NCBI GenBank assembly: GCA_030248065.1
Contig: JASAMV010005022.1
Location: 1 to 36,610, forward strand
Origin: Rhynchonema sp. JSB1_4
Lineage: Eukaryota; Nematoda; Chromadorea; Monhysterida; Xyalidae
Length of the DNA: 36,610 nucleotides
Reading direction: 5' to 3'
Part shown: in pieces, positions 23,001 to 33,557 of the stretch
Position numbering within the stretch: position 1 is the first letter of the stretch
Layout: every line of letters starts with the position of its first letter
Made by a program: the position numbers and the translations under genes
The notes under the pieces: model-generated
What the model was told of the DNA's origin: nothing
Databases searched by the model: none
The model's input: the letters and a program-made list of their open reading frames with translations, nothing else

Positions 23001-26000
23001 CGGAAAACTACTACTCTTCGGTAAATTCTAATAAACAACATTGCTGTGCCGGTCGAAATCAAAAGGCCAATCACCTACAATATGCATACAGGTATAGCAT
23101 AGGGTGGAATTTTCGAAACGGTGTAAAGCTCAGTTGGGCGTAAAGGTCGGTGTAAAGTTCGGTCGAAAGCTCGGTCGGCGTAGCTCGGTGTAAACGTGAA
23201 ACATTGCCTGTTATTAACGTGGAATGTTTCAATTTTACACCGAGGTCTATCACGCTGAGCTGTCGACCGAGCTTTCCACCGACCTTTACACCCAACTGAC
23301 CTTTACACCGTTTCGAAAATATCACCCATAGTCCTTTGGAAATGTTACACATTTCACAAGATCGTCCAACAAAAATGTAAAACTTTGTGTGCCCAACCAG
23401 TTCAGTCTCCATACTTGATTGGTGCACGCCAACGCTTTGTAGATGCGACTGCGTTCCACCTGGTTGTCCTCCGCTTGGCCCCAACGCCACATCAGCTCCC
23501 AGTCTGAGTCGAAACCGTAACGAACCACCGAACAGTACACCTGTAAGGAAGGACTAGTGTCTAGTCTATCGTACTTTTACGGCGGAAGGGATCAGATCGG
23601 CGCAGCGTCGGTTTGATTTCATGGTCAGAAATGCGAAAAATTCTTTCACATTCCAGACGTTACACTGTGTGCGCCGATCTTCAGAAATCGCCGTGAAGGT
23701 GCGACACACTGTATCTACATAGGTCAAAGCCGGTGCATAATGTACAACATGCATATGCCAGCAACGAAAGCGTATACCAAGAGGATTCGAACCTACGATC
23801 TGAATCCAATATCGTTGTTTTACCAACTGGAGTTGTGATTTTTCGAACAAGATGCCTTTTTTATAACATAAAAGATACACTCGGTTACAGAACAAAAACG
23901 CTAAAACCCGATAGATCAAGGCATATGGGTTACAAAGAGAAATAGGTCGCGGCAGCAATCGTGGCTGAAAGAACTCCCCAGCTAACCGCTCGTCTTAATA
24001 CGGGCGCCAGTCGATTACACGGGCTGCTCAACAACCGATCTTTGCATTGTGCTGACACTTTTGTGTCGAATTCAAATCTCGCGCGTTCATTGCAATCAGC
24101 GTCACCCAGTGCACACATTGTGCCCACCAGCGTCTCGCGTAACTCTCTGCAAAATTGCACCACACTTCACATCTGTGGTGATGTTTCAGAAGATTAAAGA
24201 TGCTATTTGTATCTATACTACTAAAACAGGAAGACTACATATGTCTGTGTGTGGCCCTCTCCCTCGGAAGGGCGGACGGGTCCAATTTTCACGGGTAGCT
24301 TTGGGTATGCTCACGGGTCTTCGGTGGGGGGGGGGGGGCACGGCACGGGCGCGGCGCTGTAGCCGGGCCGTAGGCACGGGTCCCCGACTAGTATGTAACA
24401 ATGGTTAATAATCAGCCAACACCAACTCTTCCAAAACGCTTGCTGCGCTGCTTGGTGAATCCCAGCCAATTGCGTTGTAGTTGATGCGCAGAAGTTGCGT
24501 GAGGTATTTCTGGAATCTGGGTCGAATTCAGTTCCCCTCAATAGTTGTTATGGCAAAGGCAGCATACACGCCAGATAAAAATCATTTCTGACGATATTAA
24601 GGTTAATTACCGGATCGATCTGTGTAAATCACATGACATTTTCAATAATTCTATGTGAGAATATTGCGATGTTTAGCAGGTGTCGCGGTGTCGGTATACT
24701 ATGGGTAATTTCGAGTTGCGTGTTCAAACATTCATAGCCAAAGAAAACTTCTGCACTGGTCGAAATCAAGCGGCGATATGTGAGAATACTATTCACACAC
24801 AAAAAGTGCACACGCACACAAGGGGATTAGATCGACGACTAATTTTGCTAGGGACACATCAATCAATCTGATTGCAAGCAACACGATAAACCTTTACGTG
24901 TCCAAAAGCAGGCGTGAACCGCAGCCTGACAGCGATGCCAATCAATTGGCCGATAGCAGTGTCCCAGACCAAAACGTGCTGTTCGCTTTGTAAGTATTCG
25001 GTCATTTGCAGTGCGGTCGTGTACGGTAGTCGACCTGCGTCATAGTGGAGATTTTGAAAATCACAGGTAGCTGATTAAAAAAACCCGAAAATTCATTTCT
25101 GAACATTTATTAAATATTGAGAAAATAGGCGCGAACGAAGTTAATTGGAAGTGTCACTCTGTCACCTGCGTCAGCCAGTGTGAACACATCGTCCAGTAGT
25201 TGACAACGGGACTCGACTGAGAATGGCTGAAGGAAGGGGTTACTGTAGTCTTTCCTGAGCGCTTGGGGCTTCCGTTGTAGAGTAGAGCCCGTGAGGACCC
25301 CGCAATAATCGAAAAAGTTTTTTCCTAATGACAGGGTCAGGAACAGATAAGGGAAGTGACGCATAAGCGAAACCTGGTTGCGTCAAACGTGCCATGGTGG
25401 TATCGTTTGAGCGGAGGAGTAGTTCTGCCAAGCGATCGTAGTTCTCTTGGTCATACATGACACGGTAGTAAGCACGCACGTCCGGGTTCACAAGGATCCA
25501 ATCATCCGCCGGTACCGATAATTGAATGGAACTGCTCTTGACTGATGGTACTGCAAAGGTGGTGGTGGGCCACAGGGGCCTTGCCCCTTTGTAGTCAAAT
25601 TGGTCCCTGAAGGGGGCCACCGTTTAGAACGAAGAAGGAAAAGGACCAATAAATCGCTGCGTTTTCACGCATTGTCACATCTTGTGTTGCATTTAGGCCG
25701 CCCTCAGACAAACGCGAAAAGCGAAAAGTTTTCAGCGCAGTCATCATCCACAGCGCACGCCAAACAGTTTCTGAAACATTTTGTTTCAGCATCACTGTGG
25801 TTTAGGCCCTTGGTTAAGGAGTTGCTGTTGTGCTGAACTTTTCGCTTTTCGCGCTTGTCTGAGCGCGGCCTTAGCTGCGTGAAAAACGCCAAATTCTAAG
25901 CAAGCGCTGGATAAAAATGACTTCTCAAAAAATGGAACACGCACTGGATAAGTATTACTCTTTGGATTTGATCCCTCTCTTGACCAAAAGCTGGATCCGC

Positions 26001-26849
26001 CACTGCCTGACCAGTTAAAAACAGTCCTTATTCTGATCAGCGCACTCAGGCCAATATGGTTTCATCACATCCATTTTCAAACACAGCGCAACACCCGCTC
26101 TCCATAAGATCGCGCTAGATTTCAAGGAATGAACAAAATAATTCATCGATCCTTACATTTATCAGATGGCGTCATCCACTGAAAGTGCACGTTGTGAGCA
26201 GCATCGCTTTGCATCTGGTACCACACCGGGACGTACCATTCGAAACTGAAAACATAAATTTCATGTGTGTATCGTACCCTTAAAGCTTTTTTGCTGCGAC
26301 CGACAGTTTAACGTCAGTCTGCCCGCCGCCCTGCGCAATTACTTTGAATAGTCATTGATGTTGACGAAAAATAAATAAATAATAAGTCCGATCTGATTAT
26401 GTTGTTTTTGGTCGGACGTTAACACACTCTCGGCGTGCACCCATGATGTTTCACCACTGGTCAGAACTTACCCATACTCAGGGTCCCTATACTGTTCGGG
26501 ATCTTTTGCGTCAGGATCCAATTTGAATCGCTGTTGTGTCACGGTCACCAAATTTTCGTCTTTCCCTCTCTTCACAGTCAAAAGTGGGAAGCCCATTTGC
26601 AAAGTCCAACTGCGGGCAAACTCTGTCACGTTCAACCGACTTCCTTTGCCTTCCCAGCCCTCAACACTAGCGCCTGATTCGAATGCCTAAGAAAGGTGAT
26701 TCTTAGAAAGTTTGAGATCGATATTCTATTCAAATTCAAAAAATAATAAAAAATATCCGGACTTTTTCTGTGTGGCAACTTACCGAGTTAAGTGCGCCCC
26801 ACAGATCCGGATGTCTAGCGTTTCTGTAGCTGTACTTTCGAAGATAATC
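20022..26849 (-). CDS. Aminopeptidase exons 12-23: C-terminal half and ERAP1-like helical domain
   Basis: Exon 13 has the conserved [12 protein letters not shown] block. Exon 15 has [17 protein letters not shown], the start of the C-terminal domain. Exon 16 has [13 protein letters not shown], exon 17 [10 protein letters not shown], exon 21 VYCSVVRYG followed by ALACTNQVW, and exon 22 IRRQDIRSI with VWNFVTDNW. The last exon ([13 protein letters not shown] to a TGA at 20022-20024) matches the usual helical tail that follows the armadillo-like repeats. Introns here are the most transposon-loaded part of the gene: the last is about 2.4 kb and holds two elements. Exon 19 could alternatively extend some 36 bases, because both readings fit the family pattern G..C...A...F. 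Confidence 0.88.
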
Positions 26850-29800
26850 CTTAATTCATTATGATTAAAATTTCGTGTGATTGAAAGAAACGCTGCAGCA
26901 CGGGAAAACAGAATGTCAGATCAACACCTGAAGTCCTTTAGCGAATGGTTGCTTTCCGACAACGAACTCGACCATTCGAATAACTGATGCGCTCTGAAAT
27001 TGCAATGAACCATATTTTGAGCTGCAGATTTCGTTCCTTAGCAAATCCCAATAACAACAATAGTTGTTGTGCAATGTGTTTTTGGTTAATCATGTTCACA
27101 GACAGACGCTGTTCAGCTCCCGACAAGAAACGCTGTTCAGCTCCCGTTCAAACGCGTTCGCTAAACATAAAGTGCAGAATTACTCCCTATTGTGACGATT
27201 TGTTCACCATCAGGGATTCACTATGCAGGGGTTCACCATGTGAAGGTTTAACTGCACTCGCTTTTCAAATGAGAACGCCAAACCTTCTGATAGCTGATCG
27301 TATCGTACGGGATGTCATCGACTTGTTTGATCGGAATGTACATCGGATGCGAACTGGCCAGCTGATCTGTGCCCATCGAACCGAATATGTCGTTCACGAA
27401 ACGTTCGTTCTTGAAACATTGACGATTTTTTTATATCGAGTTAGCATTTTTAATGAATGGCGTCACGATCAAATCACACACACATACAATGGCAAAGGTC
27501 GGTTCGGCATGGTCGGCACCGCTGTATTCGGCAAAGCACGCGAAGCCCTCCTTCAGCCAAAGATCGTCCCACCACGACATTGTCACCAAATTGCCGAACC
27601 ACTGCAATAAAATGACAAACGGAACCTTCTCATAAGTGCCCCATTTATGGCTTTGCGCATGTGAATTGTAGATATGCACATTCCAAAGATTTTGCTCCGC
27701 TCGGTGTCAAACCCAGTTAAAACTGCCACCTTAAACAACGTTGGTCATTAAGTTCTGATTTGACTCAGCGAATGGAACCCGATCGTTTCGAAATGGTCCA
27801 GTAAGCCCGGGGGGTATCCAAACTCATAATCCCGGTCCTGATTTGGGAGTGAATGAAACTGAAATTACCCACTCACTTACCATGTGCGCCAGTTCATGTG
27901 CCATCACAAATGCAATGCTTTGTTTGTTGTACAACGCGTAGACTTGTGGGTCGTACAAGATGTAGCGTTCCCGGAACGTGATCAAACCCCAGTTCTCCAT
28001 GGCGCCAAAGTGGAAGTCCGGTAAGGCGATCATGTCTGCAATTTTCACATTCTTTGATTAGATTTCTATGACGCGTGTTGAAAACCAGCTCTAGTGGGTT
28101 TTAGAATCACGTAGGTTACACCCAGCGGGTGCATTTCGCACTGACGATGACCTGGTGCAACAAAGTCCGTCTGTGAAGACAGGTCGAAAAGGACGGTCAA
28201 CCAAAAACACACGGCATAATTTGCAACGTTTGAAGCTTTATAAACTAACCACATTTCTTCAGCGGAAATTTGATGCCAAAATACCGCTCGAAATGCGCCA
28301 ATATCTTGGGGCCAATTTCGATTGCGTAGTCAGCTTGATGGATCACCTCCTTGCGCGCGTATACGCGGAACTTCAGTGAAAATTAAAAAAATGATAAGGG
28401 ATTTGTGTCAAAAAGAGGGATCTTATCCGGGTTTTCAACTAGTGGACAGTACCCGCACTCCATTGACCGTCTTCTCGACGCGGTCAAAGTCACCGACAAA
28501 TATCGCCAGCAAATAGGTGGACATCGGCGGCGTTTCTTTGAATTCCGTACGTGTCCAGTCCACATCACTGGAAAATAATGTGTGCTCTCACATTTCGAAT
28601 GTGAAATTTGAATCAGCCAACTTTAACTACCATGATAATCCAAATTATATGTGCGGAATTTCTGGTATAATTAAAGCTGACAGCATTTTTCGATTTTTGA
28701 AGCTCATGACTTCCACGTTCTAGAAAGATCCCACTGACGAGCCCGCCTCACCCTTGGTTCACAGCGGTGCTCAATTCAAGGCCGTTCGACAGCGCACTGG
28801 TTCCCGTTGGATGAATGATTGTGACTTTGAACGTTGCCTTCATGTCCGGCTCATCAAAGCAGGGCAGGGCACGTCGGGCATCGATCGGAGCCATTTGCGT
28901 CGCGACCACGTATCTGACAAGGCTATGATGGTTTGGTCTCGTCTTGTTTCCTATCCATGGCTTTTGAAGTTTCGGTTTGTTTTCTTTATCGTTAGAAACT
29001 TCAATAAACAACGCCGGACTATTGTGTGCCCAGCGCCCTTCAGCTTCATCCACACATATTCACCCGACTGGAACAGTTGGTCTCGAAATCTCTGCAGGAC
29101 AACGCTCTAATAAGTAACGTGGGTGCTGAACTGTGATACATCCTTCGGACTGGTTTTCAAAATGCTATAACAATTTTCGAAATTAACCTAGACTTGCACT
29201 GCCGTCCAAGTTCTAACCTTTTATCCCCGCTCGGAGCTTTGTAACTGCTTCGGTAGATTCCCTTCAAGAGATCTTGATTTATGGGCGCTGTGTATCTCAA
29301 ATGGATGGTGTAGTTGTGGTTTGGAGTCAAACTGCCGTTGACAACAAAGTGCACGAACTCTGAAACCACGTTTGCTTGCGTATCATGCGTCAAGCTTTTT
29401 AGGGTTCGGGTTACACTTAATAGACAATAGCTTATGTAGTATTTATCGCGTGTAACTTGTTTGACACAACGCTTATTACATGTAACTTGTTCACTGCGAA
29501 TCAAAAGCATTTTGAAAATGACATTTAAACAATCACTTACCCTTATCGTTGTCCACCACCATATTCAGCAAACCAAAATATTCCGTTTTTGCATCGTGCC
29601 AGATTTTCACCGACCCTTCAGTAATGTTGATCCCATTCTGATGCAATGTGACTGTATCGGTTGCGTTCACGCAATGCAACTCGATGGATAAATTGCCTGA
29701 TGCATCAAGGGGAATGAAATTACACAGGTTGATTACGTAATATGGGTAACTTCGCTTACTCCAAAGCTCAGGAAAAACCACAACGTCTTGGAACGGTGAC

Positions 29801-30383
29801 ACTCAAACATGATAAGTTTTTATATATCAGGCAGTTTAAAAAAAACTAACCATCAATAGTGAAGTTTTTCTCCTCCGGATACTCAACCTCACCAAAAGGT
29901 GTGTATGTTTGCAGGGTCACATTGTATCGTACGGGATACACGTTGAGCGGTAGACGTAATGTTTCAACATCCGAATAAAGATATGAAGTCGCTTCGCCGG
30001 CAGAGGTGTTCTGAATTTGGAAGGGAAAAATTGAATCGCGAGGTTTGAAAGATTGACTTGCTCAAAAGTTAAAATATTTTAATACAGGAACATTATGATG
30101 ATAAAAAAAGCTAAATATAAAAATCTAACAAAAAATAAGGAGGAGGAAAATCCTCCTGTCTTCTCTTCAATATGAAGAGTCGAAGACAGTCTGGAAAATT
30201 ATCGGAAAAAATCGAAGAAATCAATAAAACTAAATAGCTGACCTCCATATCGCACTTTCCGTTTTGATCCGGTTCGTAAAGCGACTTTGTCACCAAATAG
30301 GTGCCCAAACCGACCGCAACGAGCAATATTGCAAGGATGAGGATCAACAGAACCACGATTAATGCCTGCGTTCTGGACCCCAT
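20022..30383 (-). CDS. M1-family membrane zinc aminopeptidase (aminopeptidase N-like), 23-exon model
   Basis: Type II membrane ectopeptidase predicted to remove N-terminal residues from peptides at the cell surface. Exons on the complement: 30243-30383, 29851-30010, 29541-29696, 29218-29359, 28752-28922, 28453-28567, 28250-28370, 27881-28035, 27488-27601, 27284-27409, 26928-26993, 26784-26849, 26472-26686, 26157-26245, 25374-25550, 25166-25216, 24898-25034, 24427-24509, 24106-24146, 23575-23678, 23398-23540, 22550-22694, 20022-20183. All junctions use GT..AG and keep one frame, giving 959 residues, normal for the family. The start chosen is the ATG at 30383 (G at -3 and +4), just before a hydrophobic anchor; the frame stays open upstream without an ATG. 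Seen: GAMEN, HELAH and a downstream zinc-ligand Glu. Uncertain: the 19/20 junction, the end of exon 22, and a segment of about 25 residues usually found before the last exon. Many introns carry transposons. Confidence 0.93.
20281..20303 (+). repeat. Dispersed motif GCACCAGGTCATCGTCAGTG, copy 1 of 3
   Basis: The 20-mer is at 20281-20300 (+), 28139-28158 (-) and, with one change, 34246-34265 (+). The copies share a few additional flanking bases (ACAGACGG upstream in the first two, CGAAAT downstream in the last two). The third copy contains the acceptor of exon 3 of the secreted gene. The host element is not identified. Confidence 0.7.
20993..22074. mobile_element. Long-inverted-repeat element, family 'GCTGCTGG', copy 3, in the last aminopeptidase intron
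   Basis: This is the cleanest copy: arms of roughly 500 bases that pair almost throughout, with TTAA at 20989-20992 and 22075-22078. The centre near 21495-21515 contains a short GCACACATACAACAAAGC stretch at the place where copy 2 has its CA expansion. It lies between exons 22 and 23 of the aminopeptidase gene. Noncoding. Confidence 0.82.
22111..22389. mobile_element. hAT-type MITE, 279 bases, in the last aminopeptidase intron
   Basis: Ends CAGCGTTGGGCAAAAAAA and TTTTTTTGCCCAACCCTG, flanked by GCATAAGC and GCATAGGC (7 of 8 identical). The interior is poly-A/T with inverted symmetry and no coding frame. The 8-base target duplication and CAG terminus support hAT. Confidence 0.8.
23098..23331. 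mobile_element. MITE with GTGTAAAGCTCGGT iterations, in aminopeptidase intron 21
   Basis: Inverted arms of about 85 bases: TTTTCGAAACGGTGTAAAG.. and complement. Inside each arm the unit GGTGTAAAGNTCGGT is repeated. A second, shorter member lies at 31325-31460. Confidence 0.72.
24212..24391 (+). mobile_element. Short non-autonomous Helitron-like element, copy in aminopeptidase intron 18
   Basis: The element starts TCTATACTACTAAAACAGGA and ends ...CCCCGACTAG, with A before and T after. This matches the Helitron pattern of 5' TC, 3' CTRR and insertion between A and T, without target duplication or inverted repeats. The 3' part is very GC-rich (GGCACGGGCGCGGCGC...) and able to form hairpins. A 176-base copy lies in the opposite orientation at 4049-4224, which defines both ends. 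No Rep/helicase coding is present. Confidence 0.75.
25554..26005. mobile_element. hAT-like MITE in aminopeptidase intron 14, carrying a nested element
   Basis: The interval is an inverted, diverged copy of the element at 31746-32245. Shared blocks include the GGATCCGCCACTG end, TTGTTCCATTTTT..GAAGTCA, CCTTTTCCTTCTTC and CGGTGGCCCCCTTCAGGG (as read on the other strand). Its left end runs to the acceptor of exon 15. No clear target duplication remains. The 175-base element at 25696-25870 is inserted in it. Confidence 0.6.
25696..25870. mobile_element. PIF/Harbinger-like MITE, 175 bases, TTA target
   Basis: About 35-base inverted ends: GGCCGCCCTCAGACAAACGC and its near complement, continuing into GAAAAGCGAAAAGTT. 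They are flanked by TTA on both sides (25693-25695, 25871-25873). A TTA/TAA target and GG-starting ends are usual for PIF/Harbinger MITEs. Nested in the hAT-like element of intron 14. Confidence 0.72.
26928..28035 (-). CDS. Aminopeptidase exons 8-11: catalytic metallopeptidase core
   Basis: Exon 8 carries the exopeptidase motif GAMEN (about residues 346-350) and the zinc site HELAH (382-386). Exon 9 follows directly with WFGNLVT and WLKEG, giving the third zinc ligand Glu405, exactly 18 residues after the second His. Exon 10 ends in ISYQK with the likely transition-state Tyr465. Exon 11 continues with [17 protein letters not shown]. All residues expected for an active M1 enzyme are present, so nothing marks this as a pseudogene. 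One small departure: Met follows HELAH where most aminopeptidase N proteins have Gln. The intron between exons 7 and 8 contains a short repeat also found at 20.28 and 34.25 kb. Confidence 0.95.
28131..28158 (-). repeat. Dispersed motif GCACCAGGTCATCGTCAGTG, copy 2, in aminopeptidase intron 7
   Basis: Reads GCACCAGGTCATCGTCAGTG then CGAAATGC on the minus strand, preceded by TCACAGACGG. It lies between exons 7 and 8. Confidence 0.7.
28250..30383 (-). CDS. Aminopeptidase exons 1-7: membrane anchor and N-terminal beta domain
   Basis: Exon 1 encodes a short cytoplasmic tail, a single transmembrane segment (about residues 8-32, rich in Leu, Ile and Val) and the start of a stalk. Exon 2 carries the family-typical [15 protein letters not shown] stretch that opens the ectodomain. 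Exon 3 continues the beta sandwich with several N-x-S/T sites (NLS, NAT, NIT). Exon 4 ends with the conserved GIYRSSY motif, and exon 5 contains [17 protein letters not shown], one of the best conserved M1 blocks. Exons 6 and 7 lead into the catalytic domain ([12 protein letters not shown]). Phases run 0,1,1,2,2,0,1, so the joints are mutually consistent. The motif assignments come from known M1 conservation; the exon limits are my reading of splice sites. Confidence 0.9.
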
Positions 30384-30461
30384 AACTTCAGAGAGTGGCG
30401 GTATCTTTGAAAACTGGTTTAAATCGAAAACCTGTTTTCTGACCCACACGGGAGCTGTCAA

Positions 30462-31324
30462 AATAACCTAAAAATCTGTCATGTTATGGCTACACAAAAG
30501 GTGACCAAAGGGCACAAACGCTGACTATACATAGTTTGCTGACATAGTCACTACCGGTGATATGCACATTCTACACTTGGACCGACTTTAACACAAACAG
30601 TACATGTGTACGCGCTTGACAACGGTTTTTTTGGATAATAATCCACCAGTCATCAAACATACATAAGGTCACGATTAAAAAATGCCTACTCGTAGTTAAT
30701 CATAATCAGAAAAACTCAAAAGGGAGCAGATGAGTGCGTTATTCTTGGCGAAACCAAATAAAACATCAAGCAAAACTGACCCATGTTGATGATTTTTTAG
30801 TTGATTCCGTTACTCGAGTCATAGTTGAGCTTTACTCTCAATTAATGAATAAATCCATTTTTTGGACACACGCTCAGGCTCATGAAAATGTGACAGACCG
30901 AATCTAAAAACGTACAAAAACGATAAAAAGTTTGAAATGCACACTTAGAGCTGCGGTTAGCGTTAACATAAAAGTGCGCATTTTGCGCATATTTCTCACA
31001 ATATGCAGAGCAGACCCAGTGCGTGCCGTTCGCACAAGGCCAATCCGATTCAAAACGGCTAAAACACTCTTGTTGCTGTTATGCACAATGTCACAATTAT
31101 AAAACACGGTGCGGTGTACGTACGTATTTTATTCAGAGTAAAAATGTATAATACACAAAATGTTTTTTTAAAGCCGAAATATTTGAACAAATACCAAACA
31201 AAATATGACTGCGCTAGTGTGCAAACTTTGTAGACAACAAAAACAAACTACAGCTGCATTTCGCTGTATAGAACATACAGTATATCAACAGTAATTGGCA
31301 TGTCAGCAAACTTTGTCTGTGGCG
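30462..31324. other. Upstream region of the aminopeptidase gene; no gene seen
   Basis: Unique AT-rich sequence between the divergent genes. The promoter of the aminopeptidase should be here or in an undetected 5' exon; no clear TATA or initiator element stands out. Confidence 0.4.
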
Positions 31325-31460
31325 TAAACGATAGATGTGGGTGTAAAGTCGGTGTAAAGCTCGGTGTAACCGAATTCCTTACACCAAGCTTTCGACCGAG
31401 TTTTACACCGACCTTATGCCCAGCTCTTGTTTGCGCCGTTTCGAATATTCTTAGCCATGG
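31325..31460. mobile_element. Second, shorter GTGTAAAG-type MITE
   Basis: GTGGGTGTAAAGTCGGTGTA..CTCGGTGTAA pairs with TTACACCAAGC..CGAGTTTTACACCGACC, and CGTTTCGAATATTCTTA at the right resembles the terminus of the 23.1-kb copy. The left terminus is degraded. Confidence 0.6.
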
Positions 31461-31745
31461 TCCCTTTTTAAAATTTCGACTTAATATGATCGCCCGGGGA
31501 CTATGTTTGGTTGACAGTTCTGGGAAACGACCAAAGAGCCTGTTTTGTGAAGGAAGGAGATAAAATTTTTGTTTTTGTTGCTCGCATGTTCAACCCTTTT
31601 TGTGTGCGTGAATCTGCTTGTATAATTGTGTACTTGTAGAGTGTATTGTCCGTTTGTTGGAACAACAAATAAAGGTGTTTGAAATATCATGAGAAAGGGC
31701 TTCCGAACGCTACACAATTTATAAAGTCTATGCCACACATCTATG

Positions 31746-32245
31746 CTTCGGCGGATCCAGCTTACTGTATGGCCGAGGGGCAAAGTCCACAAAGTCATTT
31801 TTATCTAGTGCTTGTTCCATTTTTGAAAAGTCAATTTTTTCTAGTGCTTGTTTAGAATTTTGAGCTCTTTACACCGAATATCATCCCAATTGTTACAATG
31901 CGCTCGAAGCGCGCAAAATTTTGTCGCTTTTTACGCTCGCGAAAGCCAAATTTCACTGAAAATAGGCGTGTTGCTTTTTTGACTTTTGAAGTGTATCAGA
32001 GAGCAAATCCTGCGATTTTACGGGTCCTTTTTCCTTCTTCCTTCCGAAACGGTGGCCCCCTTCAGGGGCCAAGCAATGGTTGAGTTAGGCGGAGGACCTG
32101 GGTTCCGGCCGAGCCCCAGTCGAAGAAAGTCATTTTTTGTTCCCAAAGGATTTTGGAATGTACATGCGCTCCCCCGTTATTATTCAGGGGCCAAATGGAC
32201 CAAAGGGGGCATGGCCACTGTGCCCCCCTCCCGGATCCGCCCTTG
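31746..32245. mobile_element. hAT-like MITE, interrupted by SINE copy 2
   Basis: Ends CTTCGGCGGATCC and GGATCCGCCCTTG, with similar 8-base flanks (CATCTATG / CATCTACA). It is homologous to the inverted copy in aminopeptidase intron 14. The SINE with its 12-base duplication occupies 32073-32194. Confidence 0.62.
32073..32182 (+). repeat. tRNA-derived SINE, copy 2, 5'-truncated with target-site duplication
   Basis: The sequence matches copy 1 from the middle of the tRNA part through the tail. It begins within the anticodon region, so the A box is gone, and there is a 5-base insertion in the T loop. It is bracketed by a 12-base duplication, TTCAGGGGCCAA (32061-32072 and 32183-32194), the signature of target-primed reverse transcription. 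The related element in aminopeptidase intron 14 has the matching unfilled site. Confidence 0.8.
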
Positions 32246-32253
32246 CATCTACA

Positions 32254-33557
32254 TAAGTATGTGAAAACAGGAGAGGGTTTTCGACTTCTGTAGTCCCCGG
32301 GGAATTTGTGCGAAAGCGTTTTCACTTATATGTATACAGTCCTCTTGGATCCTAGATATGCCAATTCTCCCTATTGTCCACTCATAGTCCCTTAACGCCA
32401 AGGTTGATTGCGTTCCAACGCTGGTTGGTCAATCGGCGTGTGCTTACAGCTAATCAGCACTCAGCTACAGTCACCCCATCCGACTACCGTCTCCCGGCTT
32501 ATGTTTCTTATGTGTTTTTCTTTTCGTCGATTTTCGCCGATTTGCAGGTCACAACGCAAAGATCACGTACGTACAATGTAAATTCACTCCACGATGAGCG
32601 CATTATTTCTGGCACAGTGCAGTGAAATAATCAAGCCGAGACCAATATATCTGGCTTCACTGTTCATATGTAGTTCACAATGTGAACCATCTATTATCGG
32701 AAATCGGCTTCCAAAATACAGTTCTTCCAAAATTTGAGGTAATCTATCAAACTTTGAATCACGTGATCAGCACGAAACCGTGAAACCGTTCATTGGGGAT
32801 GGACTCAGCGCTTGACTGTCGGCCACTCAGCGTTTTCAATTTGAAAAAGTTTTCTTTGAATGCGCGCAAAAATGGAGTTGTGCTGTAAAAGTACATGTTT
32901 TGGCACCTACTTTAAAGCCGAAGGATATTAATTTGTAATTATTGAATTTTACTTTGAATTATTTGTCCCAGACCCGCTCTCTTGGCTTCTACGTAATTTT
33001 TTGTGTCAAAACTGCATTTTCAATAACGATATCTTTGCATCTACATGCCCGTGAAAACATGATAAACTGGGCAAACCTTTTTGATAACTGAATGTTCACG
33101 TCTTTGAAAAATAATTTTTGTTATCTCGCGAGATCGATTATTGAGATCGCACTATAAACAATAATATGGCCTGCACTGTATGTGCATTTATTAATTATTG
33201 TTCCTTCGCTGCAAAAACACCTGAGTTTCGTGACAAAGACAACGTTAAACGTGCGAATACAGTGATGTTGTACCTAAATAACACAGAAACAGTGATAAAC
33301 TATCGTAACCGACAAGAAAATTAATGTATATCAGAAAGACGCGCACCAGAACTACACCTTACTGACAAAAACACACCGACGGACTAAACGGTTTTTTCGT
33401 ATAATATTCCCGCAGAACACAGAAAACAACTTCTTCTTTCGTTTGAACTAGAAAATCGTGATCTTATTCTTTTGATCTAATTCTTTTGGTTCATTCTCTC
33501 TCTAATCTCATCCATCTATCCCAGAAATATGTAGTTACGGAACGGTAGCAAGGACCT
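32254..33557. other. Upstream region of the secreted gene; no gene seen
   Basis: AT-rich sequence without convincing exons or inverted repeats. The last 100 bases before the ATG at 33558 include a pyrimidine-rich stretch (TCATTCTCTCTCTAATCTCA) that could be an initiator or an upstream splice acceptor. Confidence 0.4.

Noticed and set aside
26987..27610. A 207-codon plus-strand open frame
   Set aside because: It is antisense to aminopeptidase exons 9-11, which have strong motif support.
30384..30461. Extending the aminopeptidase N terminus upstream to 30461
   Set aside because: The frame is open there but its first codon is TTG, not ATG; the ATG at 30383 with good context and directly before the membrane anchor is preferred.
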